From: Pocillopora verrucosa | Taxonomy: Eukaryota > Cnidaria > Anthozoa > Scleractinia > Pocilloporidae | Direction: 5' to 3' | DNA: 64,000 nucleotides | Assembly: GCF_036669915.1 (NCBI RefSeq) | Contig: NC_089321.1 | Location: forward strand, 4,052,816 to 4,116,815 | In this document: piece after piece, positions 10,869 to 22,470 of the stretch | Layout of the letters: each line of letters opens with the position of its first letter | How positions within the stretch are numbered: the first letter of the stretch is position 1 | The notes under the pieces: model-generated | What the model saw: the letters and a program-made list of their open reading frames with translations, nothing else | The model's database searches: none | What the model was told of the DNA's origin: nothing | Position numbers and translations under genes: made by a program

Positions 10869-12456
10869 ATTTTCAAGTACTATCAAGATCGACTTTGGCT
10901 ATTTACTAGCGACTCCTCCCAGAGAGACGTCATTCGAGAATACGATGAGTGGGCCGGAAACTATGACCAGGTAATTAAAAAAAGATGTCGACGCGGCAAA
11001 ACAATAGGGTGGGGACCCGTCGAGCATAGACCACGGAGCTCAAATTTTTGCTAGAGTAAACTCTGCTTAACAACGGTTTTTTTTAGAAGATAGGCAAGCA
11101 CCGGTGTTTTTTTCAGGTTCTCACGAAGTGTGGCTTCTTAGCTCAGTTGGTAGAAGTGCCCAACTATTATCCGGGAGGCATGGGTTCGAATCCCGTCGAA
11201 ACCTTAATTTTTTTTCAGGCTTGTTTTATGCATGACACCAGTTTGGTGGTCTCAATCTGAAAAAACTCTGCAGTACTTTTTAGGCTCTTATATACAGCAG
11301 CAACAGCAACAACAACAATCACTGGTTTGACCAACACAACCGTGATTTTTATTCCCCATCAGAGTATGCAAGAACCCAACTACCACGTACCTCGACCATT
11401 TTCCAGGCACTTCGACGCTTCAGTGTGCAATCTGTTTCCAGATGTCGACAAGAAAAGTTTTAAAGTTCTTGACGTGGCGGCTGGAACAGGTCTGTTGGGG
11501 TTAGAATTAAACAAACTTGGATATACCAATATTGATGCCCTTGACATGTCGCAAGAAATGCTTAACAGAGCTATGATGAAAAATGTCTACAATAAACTTA
11601 TCTGCGCCGCCATGACTGATCAGCTGATAAATGGTATCGAGACCGCGGAGTATGATGCATTGACGTGCAGCTCTGCGGTATGCACTTCGCATGTCCGGCC
11701 CAGTGCATTTGAGGAGATGGTAAAAATTGTCAAACCAGGTATGAGAGATATAGAGAATATTTCTCTTTCGTTCAGTTTTTGCTTCTTTCCTGCGTTTGTT
11801 AGTACAGGGTCGACTATTCCGTGACCTGGAAAGGTCAAGTGATCTTAAAAATGTTGAATTATCATTCTATTTAAACTTAAATTCTACCCTTTGATTTAGT
11901 AATTGTCATATTTGATATTATCTTTTACAAACAAAGATTTAGAAGAATTCTAGTCAACAATCCTTGTCAAAACTCTCGCGATGTTTAAAAATTATTCCAC
12001 GCACACGCGTTGGATATGTTGGATATGAGCTGGCTAAAACCAGTCTTGCATCAAACAAGCGCTAATGAAATAATTGTTTTATTGATTTTTACTAAATCCT
12101 CAACTTTTAGATATTTGCAGCCTTTTTTTTTTTTAGCTCCGCAACAGTTGGCGCGATGCATTTCCGCATAAGGTGACTCAGAATATGAGGAGATAACCGG
12201 AATTGAGTGAACCAATCAAAACGTTGAAAATTTAATAAAGGTATTTATTAACTTTCAACTTTGAACTCATGATGTGTTTTTTGCAGGAGGGGTTTTGTGC
12301 TTCAATATAAGTCTTGTGGAAGAGAAGAATTACGAAGAAAAACTAAATGAGTTGGAAAATAATGGAAAATGGCGACTCGTTCAGCAGGCGAAGATTCCTT
12401 TCGTACAGGTAGAAAATTTAGAGGAGTGTTATTTGTACATTTACCAGCGTCAGTAA
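10869..12456 (+). CDS. METTL27: METTL27-like methyltransferase, copy 1 (5' end not found)
   Basis: Three exons join in phase: 10,869-10,970 (acceptor ATCAACAG, donor GTAATT), 11,363-11,738 (acceptor CCCCATCAG, donor G/GTATGA) and 12,287-12,456 (acceptor TTTTTGCAG, stop TAA). They encode 215 residues without a start Met, so a short upstream coding exon is missing. The class I SAM-dependent methyltransferase fold is clear: VLDVAAGTGLLGLEL is motif I (AdoMet-binding glycine loop), IDALDMSQEML is motif II (acidic residue for the ribose), and EYDALTCSSAV is motif IV. The last exon gives the terminal strands. Domain order and length fit METTL27 (WBSCR27), whose substrate is not settled. A tRNA-like SINE sits in the first visible intron. 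Copy 2 at 25,495-26,860 has exons of identical length. Confidence 0.75.
11130..11220 (+). mobile_element. tRNA-derived SINE head
   Basis: Box A (TTAGCTCAGTTGG) and box B (GGTTCGAATCC) are at tRNA spacing, followed by AAACCT and a T-rich run. Mismatches in the acceptor stem argue against a working tRNA. It lies in an intron of METTL27-like copy 1. Confidence 0.65.
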
Positions 12457-13464
12457 ACTCTAAGGTTAAGCAGTCAAAACTCAACACAGGAAATGCTATT
12501 CTCTTTCGAGGCAGTTTTCGATGATCTTGTTGAGGACATGTTTGTTGCAGTGTTTTTGTTGTGATTTTTCCGAGAGATGTCCCTGGGACTGAAAGGGAGC
12601 TAGGTATACTTACTAGGTAATTGAAGTATATGTCAGGCAAGATTTATTGTTATCTAAGAATTGTCTTTACATTAAAAAAAAAAGAGTGAATTGGCTTGGT
12701 GTCTGTCCTGTTCTGTTTCCAGCGCTAAGAAAAGCCGTAACTGTGTGTCTGGTTTGCTTGACTAGTGTTCCTTTTAAGGTCATTCTAAGAGTATTAGAGT
12801 CTATTTCCTGCACGATCACATTTAGTTTACACATACAGTCGACCTCCGTTATTGCGGACACTCTCGGGGGGAGATTTAGTGTCCGCCGGTAATAGCGAGA
12901 GTCCGTAAAAATGGCGGGTACGAGAGAAAAAAAAATAAAGTTTCTAACGTGGCCTCACGAACCGGAAAAATATCCGACCGCTAGCAGGGAATTCTCATAT
13001 TTACACCCAATTAAAGAACGGTTTCTTTATTTTCCTTTATCGCCATCAGTACTGTCGGTCTAAATTATGTGAGTCCAGGAGTTTGGACGAAGTGTCTGAT
13101 TGGTCGGCTGCTAAAAATGTGTCATGAGTCGTGCGCACGTCAACATCTGTGATTGGTTGCTGTTCGTAATCCATTTCCAAGCAATTTTGTAGAATTTACA
13201 GTAAAACACGTTAGTCGTCGAAGTGTAAGGAAGTGTATGATGAGGTTCTGAAGACGAGAGCTGGAATGATGATGTACGAAGAAACGTCCTCGATAGGGAA
13301 GGAAGTGTGTACTCTTCTTCAGGAAAGGTAAATATTGTACTTTTGTTGGAAAATACGAGAGTTTAGCTGCATAGACTTATCTCAAGCTTTTTTCCGTTAA
13401 TTGAAAGTGAAATTTCGGAACAAACGAGTCGGCAAGTAGCAACAGAACAACCAAGACTCGACTT
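12457..13464. other. Intergenic; possible transposon end and a stray open frame
   Basis: 12,838-12,915 contains CAGTCGACCTCCGTTATTGC, like a pogo/Tigger-type terminus, with its partner not found. 13,214-13,327 is an open stretch including VYDEVLKTRAGMMMYEET that ends at a GTAAAT donor. It could be an orphan exon but has no recognised family. Confidence 0.25.
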
Positions 13465-16066
13465 AGAGCCGAGACAACGAAAGGAATTACTTCGTAACAT
13501 AACCGCAACACTTTAATACAACTCACGAGATTAAATTTTGAATTAATATGGTTCGTAACAGCCCGTGTTCAGTTTGTTTCTTGACATTAAAACCTTTCCG
13601 ACTAGGTGGAAAAGACTTGTTCGTGGTTTGTCTTGTTTCGATGGGCTGGTCTCTTCTTGTTAATAAGTTTCTACCAAACCTTTTAAAGACAAACTCGGAA
13701 AACAAACTTCATAAGACCGATTACTTCTTTGATCATTTTCTTGTTTTTGTTTTGTTTTGCTTGATTGTTTTTTAATCAAAGGAGGATTTTCTGGTAGCCT
13801 TGACTTTGTGTAGTCGACCTATTTTCCGGGCTCTTTTTCAAACATACGGAACGTGGGCTGTCAAAAAATCAGTCAAGATAACTTGATCATTTTCGGTGTT
13901 CTCTCAACGGCGTCCTTAGATTCTTTAAAAAGCCATAGGCAAATAATGTAAACCATCAACATTTCACACAGCTTTCAAGAGTTAATCTAAATTGCATTTA
14001 CTATTGTTTAAATAGCTTAATAAAGTTGCAATACTATTACTGATTCAGTTAATGCGCGTATTACGAGACTTTATCTAATATTTCTTGAGTAAGTAAATTC
14101 CTTATCTTCTGTCAAACAACAGGCAATTCTCATTTGACATTATTTTTTTGTTGTTGTACTAGACAGCTTTGCTGTGGAAAAAAGTTTTCTCTTTTCTTGG
14201 ACTCCCGCTGTGCGGTCGTCTGATTTTGTTATCACTCGTATGATTACAGACCCAATTGGACTTCACTCAGTCCTATTACCATTACTTATTTCGAGAAATT
14301 CTAAATAAATTACAGCGATCGTCAAATCCTTAACCGCCGTTCGGTCTACTCGCCTGTTGTTCGTTTAAGTGTTATTTTCTAAACAGGATTTCTACAGGTC
14401 GTCATTGAGTGACCTTAAAAAAAGTAAGCTTGTATAAAAGGCAAGTAGTCTTCTACATCAGTCGGTTTGTAGTTATAAATCAAAGAAGCCCTCTCTTCCT
14501 CTGCACTGGAGAATCGATGAGTACTGGAGCGCGCTGCCGATAACAGAGAGGAATTACTATCATTACAATCCCCCACGTTGACAATTAATGGGCAGTCAAT
14601 TTTCTATAATTTCCCATAGTGCTATGTTCAAGTAGCGACGAATGATCCCCGTTCCAGACCCCAGAAAACCATGTGATCCATCCCAAAATCCTCTGCCTCC
14701 CTACCCATGCAAAAAATAAAATGACTGGCCCCTTAAAATTATAAATGAATAACAATGATAGCAATAATAATTCAGATTCCTCTGTTAAGAGTAAAGGTAA
14801 TAAATTTCATCTAACCTGTGGTGTGATGGCCATCTTGTGATTGTTGAATGCTGCATTGTTATTCTGTAAGAATTTCACAACTTGTCTTGGAGCAAATTTC
14901 CACAGAGAAGTTGTTTTATAGTCTTTAGGACAAAAATTAGTTGTATCAGTAGAGGGTCACTCCAAGATGTGTCTATTTCACAGCTTAGACCGAACTGTGA
15001 TCTTGCGATTCAAGGACCCTCTGCTGCAAATTTAATCTATCGAGTGTTTTGATAGAGGGTGATGGCCTTTATGGCTAATGATTAGGATCGGGCCAATGTC
15101 CAGTGCTCAGTCATCCATCAGAAAGCGAGCTAAGTAAGGTACTACGAGTTCGTTTGATTACAAAAACATTAAACTTACAGGAAGAGTTTCGAAATACCCC
15201 GAGGGTTACTCGACAAACTAAAATTTTTGGAATGTCTTTGTAATTCTTTTCTAAAGATGTTATTGGGTCACTCGAATCCACCTTACAGGTAAGCGTAAAC
15301 CACCAAAACTAAACAAAAACAGGGGCGGTACCGCTATAATAGAGTTGAAATACTGATTGGCTACATTATCGTTAGCATAAATAATAAAACAGATGCATCA
15401 CCAACCTTTTGGAAGAATTAATTTCAGGCTTACATTTTTTGCATCGGTGTCGCTGAAAAGATCCTGGTCAAATTGCCCCACTTGTAAATCACACCCAGAA
15501 ATCAGCATTGAAAGCAACTCTAAGCCCAGACATTCTCCCCAGATCGGAAAGATGTCGCCTTTATCATAAGCCTGCAGTGGGGAAAGAAATTTGTGTGCGA
15601 CGATATTGCAATGACACTTTTTCTCAAACCACAGCGGAAATTAAATTTCCTGCGAGGGTTTGTATGTCTGTCTCTGTTCTGTGGTACTTTGTAATAAAAT
15701 TGTCGCACTTTATAAAAACATTTGTTATACTTTGTAATAAAAAAAACTGTCGCCTTTTGTGAGAGGGTCTCAGTTGGGTTAACCATTAGCCATAAAACGG
15801 TCATAAAATTTAAACGTTAGGCGTAAAAATTGATAAATTTTAACCGTTAGTCGTAAGAAAAGTTAACCGTAAAATTTTTCCCTCTCTTAGAATGTGTCAT
15901 TTTGTGTCATTTTGGGATAACCGCAAGTCGTAAAAATGCCAAAATTTGAACCATAATTTTAAAACCCATCACCCTGTTGGAAACCTTTTGTAATTAACTT
16001 GGTATAGATGTTCGGAGAGTGAGTGGACCCAAAAATAACCATCATCCCTGTCAGTAACGACAAAAA

Positions 16067-16071
16067 TAATG

Positions 16072-16109
<38 letters not shown>

Positions 16110-16113
16110 CATT
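16067..16113. repeat. (AAT)n microsatellite
   Basis: AATAAT run. A diverged TTATTA run is at the mirrored place (35,060-35,110), so it predates the inverted duplication. Confidence 0.9.
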
Positions 16114-16635
16114 ATAAAAGTAATTAGATGATGTATTTGAAGCAATTGTGCATCATTTGGTTCTTTAACCAATAATAAAATGATTTTGTGAAAAATGTCA
16201 GACTATGATAATAGTTTTAGATTATGTATTTTAATCATAAGATAACAATAATAATAATGATAGTAATAATGATAATAATAATAATAATTATATATTATTC
16301 CAATAAAAGTGCCTAAACAAAAATCCGGCATAGGTGAACATTCTTGGTGGTTCAGGGACACAATTTAGTTTTTTATTTGACAGGTTATTTGCGTTTTCGC
16401 AAAGTAGCATTTTTTTGTTCATTCCATTCAGCTTGGTGATGAGGAGTGGCTGCATTTCACTGACATATCTTTAAGGCTTCTTCCTTCCAAAAACTATTGC
16501 TTGATAAATATGATAAATAACTAATCACTCTCACTGAAGGAGATTAGGGTACCTAAACTGATCTACAAGTGACATACTTCAGCGCGAGATAACTTATTGA
16601 AAGCAATTGTGGAAGTATATTGAATAAGGGGGTAA

Positions 16636-16790
16636 GTTTCTGAAGAAACTTTGGTGCTGCGTCAGTGGGAGAGTATAACAGGGTAATTTAGCATTATCAA
16701 ATGCGTAAAGAGTTTAAAAGGTTTTAAACTCTTTACGGTGGCCAATTTACGTTATCAACTCAGTTGATGATACTAAATTACCGTGGAAGT
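16636..16790. mobile_element. Foldback MITE shared by both arms
   Basis: Nested inverted repeats: GGTAATTTAGCATTATCA at 16,682 with TGATACTAAATTACC, and AAAGAGTTTAAAAGGTTTTA inside. The mirrored copy is at 34,495-34,672, so insertion came before the duplication. Confidence 0.7.
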
Positions 16791-18129
16791 TAATTCATTT
16801 GGTTTTGAAATTTTACCTTCATTGCCAGCTCTAATATCTGTTTCCCTACTCGTGCGTAGTTTGAGCGTTCTAAGTAGCTATGACCTCCGGGATATATGGC
16901 ACTAAAATACGTAAAAGTCATAAAAAAGGGAAAAGAAAGCAAAACTAAAATACGTTGATAATCAAGAAAATTGAAATATATGATGAGAGGTGGTCCGGTG
17001 GCAAGGGAGGGAGGGGGAAGGGGGTGCGGATGGGGCACTACAGTTTTATAGCGAGGGTTTTTCAAAGGGGGGTATCCCAGGTATGAATTTCCACGTGCCT
17101 CACATGAAATGACTTATATCGCGGGTGCATATTGTGCTTCTCTTAATTTCGCCTACGCCCCTGAAACAAGCGAGAGCGAACATTGCGACAAATGATAGTC
17201 TTAATCAACCTTTACACCATACCACGTTTCCGGTTTTTTCTAGTATAACTGTAAAGAATACCTTAAAAGTAGAGTTTTGCCGGTTCCATCTTTTGAGGTC
17301 GGCTTTGCCCATCGTTCTACTTACCCATTAATTGAATAAAACAACTTTTCAATTTCTTCGGCAGTGGAGTTAATGCTGCAGAATGTTGATTTGAGGGTTA
17401 AGAATCACACATTTACAACAAATCGCTGGGAATTTTATAAAGAATTTTTATAAATTTAATGCAATCATATAGAATGTTTTATCTATCTGAGTGGAGCTCA
17501 CATCCATCTGTATATTTTCGTATTCATGTTTAGTACCGTAGCGTATGGACGTTTTTCTAAATAAAATAATGATGAAAATAATTACAGTACTAAACATGAG
17601 TAGGAAAATATACATTAGAGAAGAAATCTTACAATTGAACACTCAAAAAAAAAAATATTTACCTTAACTGTGCATAGCTTTACAGGTGAAAAACGAAAAC
17701 GACGACGCTGCTTCCTCAAAAGTGGATGTGAACATTGATCCACAGGGCTAAATTTATGCAAAAAACCTGCCAAATTACTCGACATAATTACGTAACATTA
17801 CACAATGGTACAAACATTAACCACAAGAGTACCATACAAGTGATGAATCGTAAAAACACTGACAGGTTATGAACACGAAAACACAATACACACGGGAAAC
17901 GGTATGACAATAAGTTTCGCCATTACGTGGCGGCCTCCAAGGCACTTGGCCAAACAGGCCTGCCTTTCCTAAGAAATCCAAAGGAAACTTATGAAAACGT
18001 CTATGAATAACTATTACATCTGAAATAATCCTAAAAAAACACAGTTCGGAGCTTATCGTATAAAGAGTCTGTCAGGAGAATTCATCATATTGCTTTCAGC
18101 AGCTTATTTCCTTCCTTTGTGTTCGGTAG

Positions 18130-18321
18130 GATCTCTGGATTCCATGCGTGACCTCGGTTACAATCAGGTTGCCCTGATAATTAGCCGGTACCCATGTATA
18201 CTCCCGGGTGGAGAGAGGCACTGGGATAGTAAAGTGTCTTAACGAAGAAAACAATACAGTGAACCAGCCAGGCCTCGAACCCAGAGTGTAGTGCGTTATC
18301 TGTTAGGTCGCCGTGGGTCCC
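18130..18321 (-). mobile_element. tRNA-derived SINE in GGH intron (left arm)
   Basis: Minus-strand head with CCTAACAGATAACGCACTAC and B-box GGTTCGAGGCC, then a body with CTCTCTCCACCCGGGAGTAT. The right arm keeps only the body (32,760-32,840), without the tRNA-like head. Confidence 0.6.
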
Positions 18322-20099
18322 ATCAGAAAGGCGTAAATTCATAGATCTTGAATTGCCTTTTCTTCATCCTACCTTACAATACTTGTTTTATACTTCAATT
18401 TATTTAACATCTTTAAGAGGATTAACCGATACATGACTACAAAAGGGTCAGATTTACAAAGGATACAAATTAGGCACCATTCTCCCTCCTGCAGACTCGA
18501 TAAACTTGACGTACGTGGCTGCAATTAATTGACTTCCGAATTTCGTCACATTTCCATCCGTATCTTGAGCGAGCACACCTTCAAAGAGGCAGAAAAAGGA
18601 AACAATAATAATTAAACGAACTCTCATTGTCCTTTTGACAATCTGCACTCGTGACGTAATCGATCGTTATGTTCGAGCTTATATTTACCTTAATAAGAGA
18701 GTGCTCGCTGTTTATTTCTATTTTTCCTAAGAAAACATCGCGCAAAATATTGATAAGAGTGTCTTTCAGAGGCGTTTTATTCATTAATTCATAAGGCCAA
18801 ATCGCAGTTCTTACTTCTGTTTTTAAAAGTCTTGGCAAGACAGCGAAACTACAGTAATAATGATAGACCGTTTCATATGACGACAACACTTTTATTGGCA
18901 TACTATCATTTTTTAAAAAGTTTCCTTACTCACTTACCAATAATTGGACAACAATTGACAGCCCTGCCGTTATCTCTGTGATTTAAGGTCGGAAATAAGT
19001 TAGAAGGTAGTATTGGAGCAGGAAATGAATATAAAAAAAAAAGACCAAATGCTCGAAAACGTTAAAAGACGAAGGAGAAATTTGCGTTAAATCAAGAAAA
19101 ACAAGAATTTTAAACACTGTACCTGCTTTTTCCTTTTCCGTGGTTAGAGAACGCTTTGAATGTTTCGAATTCCATGGCTAAAGAAAACTGCGCCACAATA
19201 AGCAAAAATGCAATTTTCGTTATTTTCTCTTCTTCCATATTTCTTCTTTTTGGATGTCTTAAATGAAAATCCTAATTCGCCCTCGAGCTGATAATTATTG
19301 TACATTAGCGTTAACTTTAAGAGCTTATCGACACCAGGCCAAGTTATTCACCTATCAAAAAGGAATCTAAGAGGACATCGCCTTTTCATGGCCAATCCAC
19401 GTAGCGAGTACACCTGTCTCGCGGGTGTTCTGACCCTGAGTATCACGAGAGTGTAATTTTTAAGAAGTTAATTAGGATTTTACAACAGGGTAGCTTACTG
19501 ATAACTAAAACACAAGATCCGGTCTTGAAAGATTAAAAAACCCGCAGGTTGTTTCTCAAGATAATATGAGGGACCGACCACGAATTTTTTCCTTTTGCGG
19601 CTGTTTCTTTTTGCTGAAAATTATTTCTTCCACAAACAAAACAGAATTGTTTAGAATAACAATATAAGGACACAATTGAAACTTTTTTTGGCAGTTGGCA
19701 AGATTTTCGTCCGTCACAGAGAAGAATAGGATTAATGCTACATTGTGGGTAACAACCACAATTGTGGGTACATTTTATTGAATTTTCGGTGACTTCAACT
19801 AAGATTGTCCATTTTTTACCGAGAGGATGATTTTTACTTTGCTAGATTTGGTGTCATCTGCTGAAATTTCTCCTCTCTTCGCGATCGTTATAGCAAAGTC
19901 CCAACTGAACGCAAAGTATTCGACATGCTCTTTGCTGGTAAACCCTTGCTATCAAGTAATGGTAGTGGTGATGTTTCTGTCACGAAAGATAAAATGGGCT
20001 TGTGAACACTAATGGATATCACTGAATGATGATGTTTGCCCAGCTGAAATAGGACGTAATCTCGCTACCCTCTTTGTTGCCCTTTCAAAGTCTCAGTTA

Positions 20100-20600
20100 C
20101 ATGTTCAGACGTTCAAATTTCGTTCTTTCGAACTTATATTAAGCAGTCGGTTTTCAAATTCTCAAGATTCTTGCCCTCTAATTACTATAATTTTCACTTC
20201 CATTAAGCAGTCATGGTCATCCTTGACTGAATCCCAACGGCCTGTTTGTATTGTTCTCCACCTGTATTGAACGGTCATTAAAGCGGAACTACTCGAATAA
20301 AACTAGGAATAATCTTTCGAGTGAAATTCAAGTCTCGTCGATCTCCCGAAATCAATGTAAGTAGTGTTTTGAGCAAGTTCTGAGCATTAAGTGGTCAATT
20401 ATGGCATGATACCTTTATTCTGTGGAACGGTCGAACTGTATCGGTCACCTCGCTGTTCCCCATGGGCGCACGTGACCGCTTTTACAGTTTAACCTGTCTT
20501 GAAATACAAGTTTGACTGGATAACTCGCTAAAAGGATTCTTTTCAACATAATAAGCGGTCAGATAACGAGCAATGTACTGTGAAAGTAAGGTGAGGTATT
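20100..20600. mobile_element. Possible pogo/Tigger-like non-autonomous element
   Basis: Multiple inverted copies of TTAAGCGGTCA/AAGCAGTCGGTT-type words, as in Tigger-like ends. The mirrored counterpart is around 30,030-30,690 in the right arm. Boundaries not resolved. Confidence 0.3.
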
Positions 20601-21697
20601 TTTATTGAGAACTTTACTGTTTTTTTTTTATTCCTGAGAGCGATCGTAAATATTCCAATACAAACTCTAATAATTTCGCCATGACTCGTATTTCGCAAGA
20701 TGGTCTTCTCACAGCTGGAGCTTAGGCCTCCTCTGGATCTACCGGCCATCGTGCCAAATAGTCAAAGCCTTGACTTGTCTCGTTGACACTTAACGATAGC
20801 CACAACTAGCTGTAGATCTTTAATAATGCAAAAACTAAGCTACACGTTTACTTGACCATGAGATCCGAGGATGTAGAAACTGGATCATTTCATGATCCAG
20901 TTGCTCTCCGAGTAGTCCGGTAAATGTATAAAATCGAGCGGAAAACCTCGACTGGCCTTGACTGGGAAATATGGAAAAACAGGCGATAATTTTTCCCAAC
21001 TACCTATAGAAAGTAAATCTTCCTTTTTTTTTTTTCGTTTGAGAGGTGACCGTGTTCCCTTTCGACTGTTTTTGTGAATCTTTCGGTTCTTAACCTTCTA
21101 ACACTAAACAAGTAGACTGGCACAATTGGCCATGTGTATTTCACCATGGTATGAAGTATAATACAAATGGCACCGAAGAATACATGGCATTTCAGTTTCA
21201 CCGTAAAACTGTGATGGCAAAGCCCCACTCCCTCACATTCCCTTTAGAGAGAGGGCGATTTTCCGCAATCTGAGAGAGAAAGTCCCTCGGCTGCTTCAGC
21301 CGGTTTTTGGAGTTGCTCCCATGGCCGCTCCGCGCGTATTCAAATTGGGAGACCTGGTGTTTGAATTCCGCGCGCGCGAAATCTCGTTAGCTGTCCTTAC
21401 CTATGTAGCATAGCATTATGTGAATCGTATCATGTTAGTAAGGACTGAGAAGGCTTTCCATGACGACCAACATATGTTTAATCACTTTGAGGAGGACGGT
21501 ACTTTCAGAAACCAAGAGGGGGCTTTGTAAGCCTCTACGGTCATTCTAGCCAGTACACTAACTTTACTTGTTTACAGCTTTTGTAAATACGTTACAACTA
21601 GATCAGCTATTGAAGAAAAATACGATGACACCTCATGGGGCGAAAGAGATAACTCTTGCAGCCTACCTCATTCAAATTGTCCTCATCATATCTTTAG

Positions 21698-21803
21698 ATT
21701 TTCAAGTACTATCATGCATGATCAACTCCGGCTATTGACAAATGAATCTTCACTCAACGAAGTCATCCGACTTTACGATGAATGGGCAGAACAATATGAT
21801 TAG
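21698..21803 (+). pseudogene. METTL27: METTL27-like single-exon remnant
   Basis: Matches the first visible exon of METTL27-like copy 2 (26,860-26,759). It has a 4-base insertion (GCAT) that shifts the frame, and its last codon plus donor read TAGGAAAC instead of CAGGTAAC, so the splice donor is gone. Homology to the copy-2 intron continues to about 21,850 and then stops, marking the inner edge of the left arm. No downstream exons follow. Confidence 0.8.
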
Positions 21804-21849
21804 GAAACATGTGGCGATTATGATCAGACAGGGAACTGGTAGTGCCGTG

Positions 21850-22130
21850 GCCCCCAAAATATTTTTCACTCCTTGCCCACAAAAAAATTTTCAAATTTTT
21901 CACTACTTCGCCTATTGCAGTTCTTATGTTCAGCCAAGCCAATAGTCACTAGCCCCTGTATAGCCGCTAACTATGGCTTATAAATAAAGGTGTTTACTTT
22001 AAACTTGTAAAACTCCCTGAAGAAGTCTATGACAGTTAGACGAAACGCGTCGAAGAATAAAGAGGTTTTACAACTACTGTTCGCTGAGTGCCGCTCACTA
22101 GCTCAGTTAAAAAAAAATTTCGAACGATTC
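21850..22130 (+). mobile_element. Short non-autonomous retroelement copy with hammerhead-like core
   Basis: Homologous to the reverse complement of 60-310. It starts where the left arm of the inverted duplication ends. Carries the hammerhead-like core at 22,005-22,073. Confidence 0.45.
22005..22073 (+). ncRNA. Hammerhead-ribozyme-like motif
   Basis: Outer stem TTGTAAAACTC with GAGGTTTTACAA. The core is CTGAAGAA, a perfect 5-bp stem II (GTCTA/TAGAC, loop TGACAGT), GAAA, then a minimal stem III and GTC. One extra A separates CTGAAGA from stem II. Confidence 0.45.
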
Positions 22131-22470
22131 CATCTTTAAAATGCGACACATTGGAACGCTACACATGTTTCGTCATTTTATATTCATCGAAATTGTAGTC
22201 TGATTCAAATGAGAAATGTGACTGAAATAAACGCCATTTTGATTTAATGCGTTAACGGAATAGCTTTACACATTCTTGTAATCTGTTTTAGTACACTGTA
22301 CAAACATCATTGAATAATATTTCGTGAGAGCAGGTTTAATGGTCACGGACACCAAACGACAGAAGAAAGGGTAAAATAACCACACTCAGTGCCGGCCCTC
22401 CTTTCCGGGTGGGAAAAATCATTTGAATACAAATGATTTTTTAAGAAATTAATATTCATGTTTGCGACCA

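Larger units (their letters stand above)
14415..19238 (-). pseudogene. GGH: Gamma-glutamyl hydrolase, left copy, exons 8-9 lost
   Basis: Eight of the ten exons of the right-arm gene are present with intact splice sites and no stops: E1 19,238-19,123; E2 18,975-18,938; E3 18,578-18,467; E4 17,375-17,325; E5 16,901-16,817; E6 15,571-15,406; E7 14,922-14,816; E10 14,533-14,415. The nucleophile motif [11 protein letters not shown] is in E6. Only about 280 bases separate E7 from E10, where the right arm has about 2.1 kb, so E8-E9 (232 coding bases) are gone. This removes the catalytic-His segment. Joining E7 to E10 also breaks the frame. E1 encodes a signal-peptide-like N-terminus. With all remaining exons open, the loss looks recent, and a truncated secreted product cannot be excluded. 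Confidence 0.8.
13465..21850. repeat. Left arm of large inverted duplication
   Basis: Many blocks match the reverse complement of 26,700-41,855 in the expected mirrored order: 13,470-13,765 with 41,640-41,855; the GGH exons; 19,120-19,240 with 31,854-31,970; 20,690-20,830 with 29,540-29,650; 21,004-21,245 with 27,295-27,555; 21,698-21,840 with 26,710-26,860. This arm is the more degraded one. Confidence 0.9.

Noticed and set aside
11130..11205. Functional tRNA gene
   Set aside because: Acceptor-stem mismatches and a SINE-like tail inside an intron. A SINE head explains it better.
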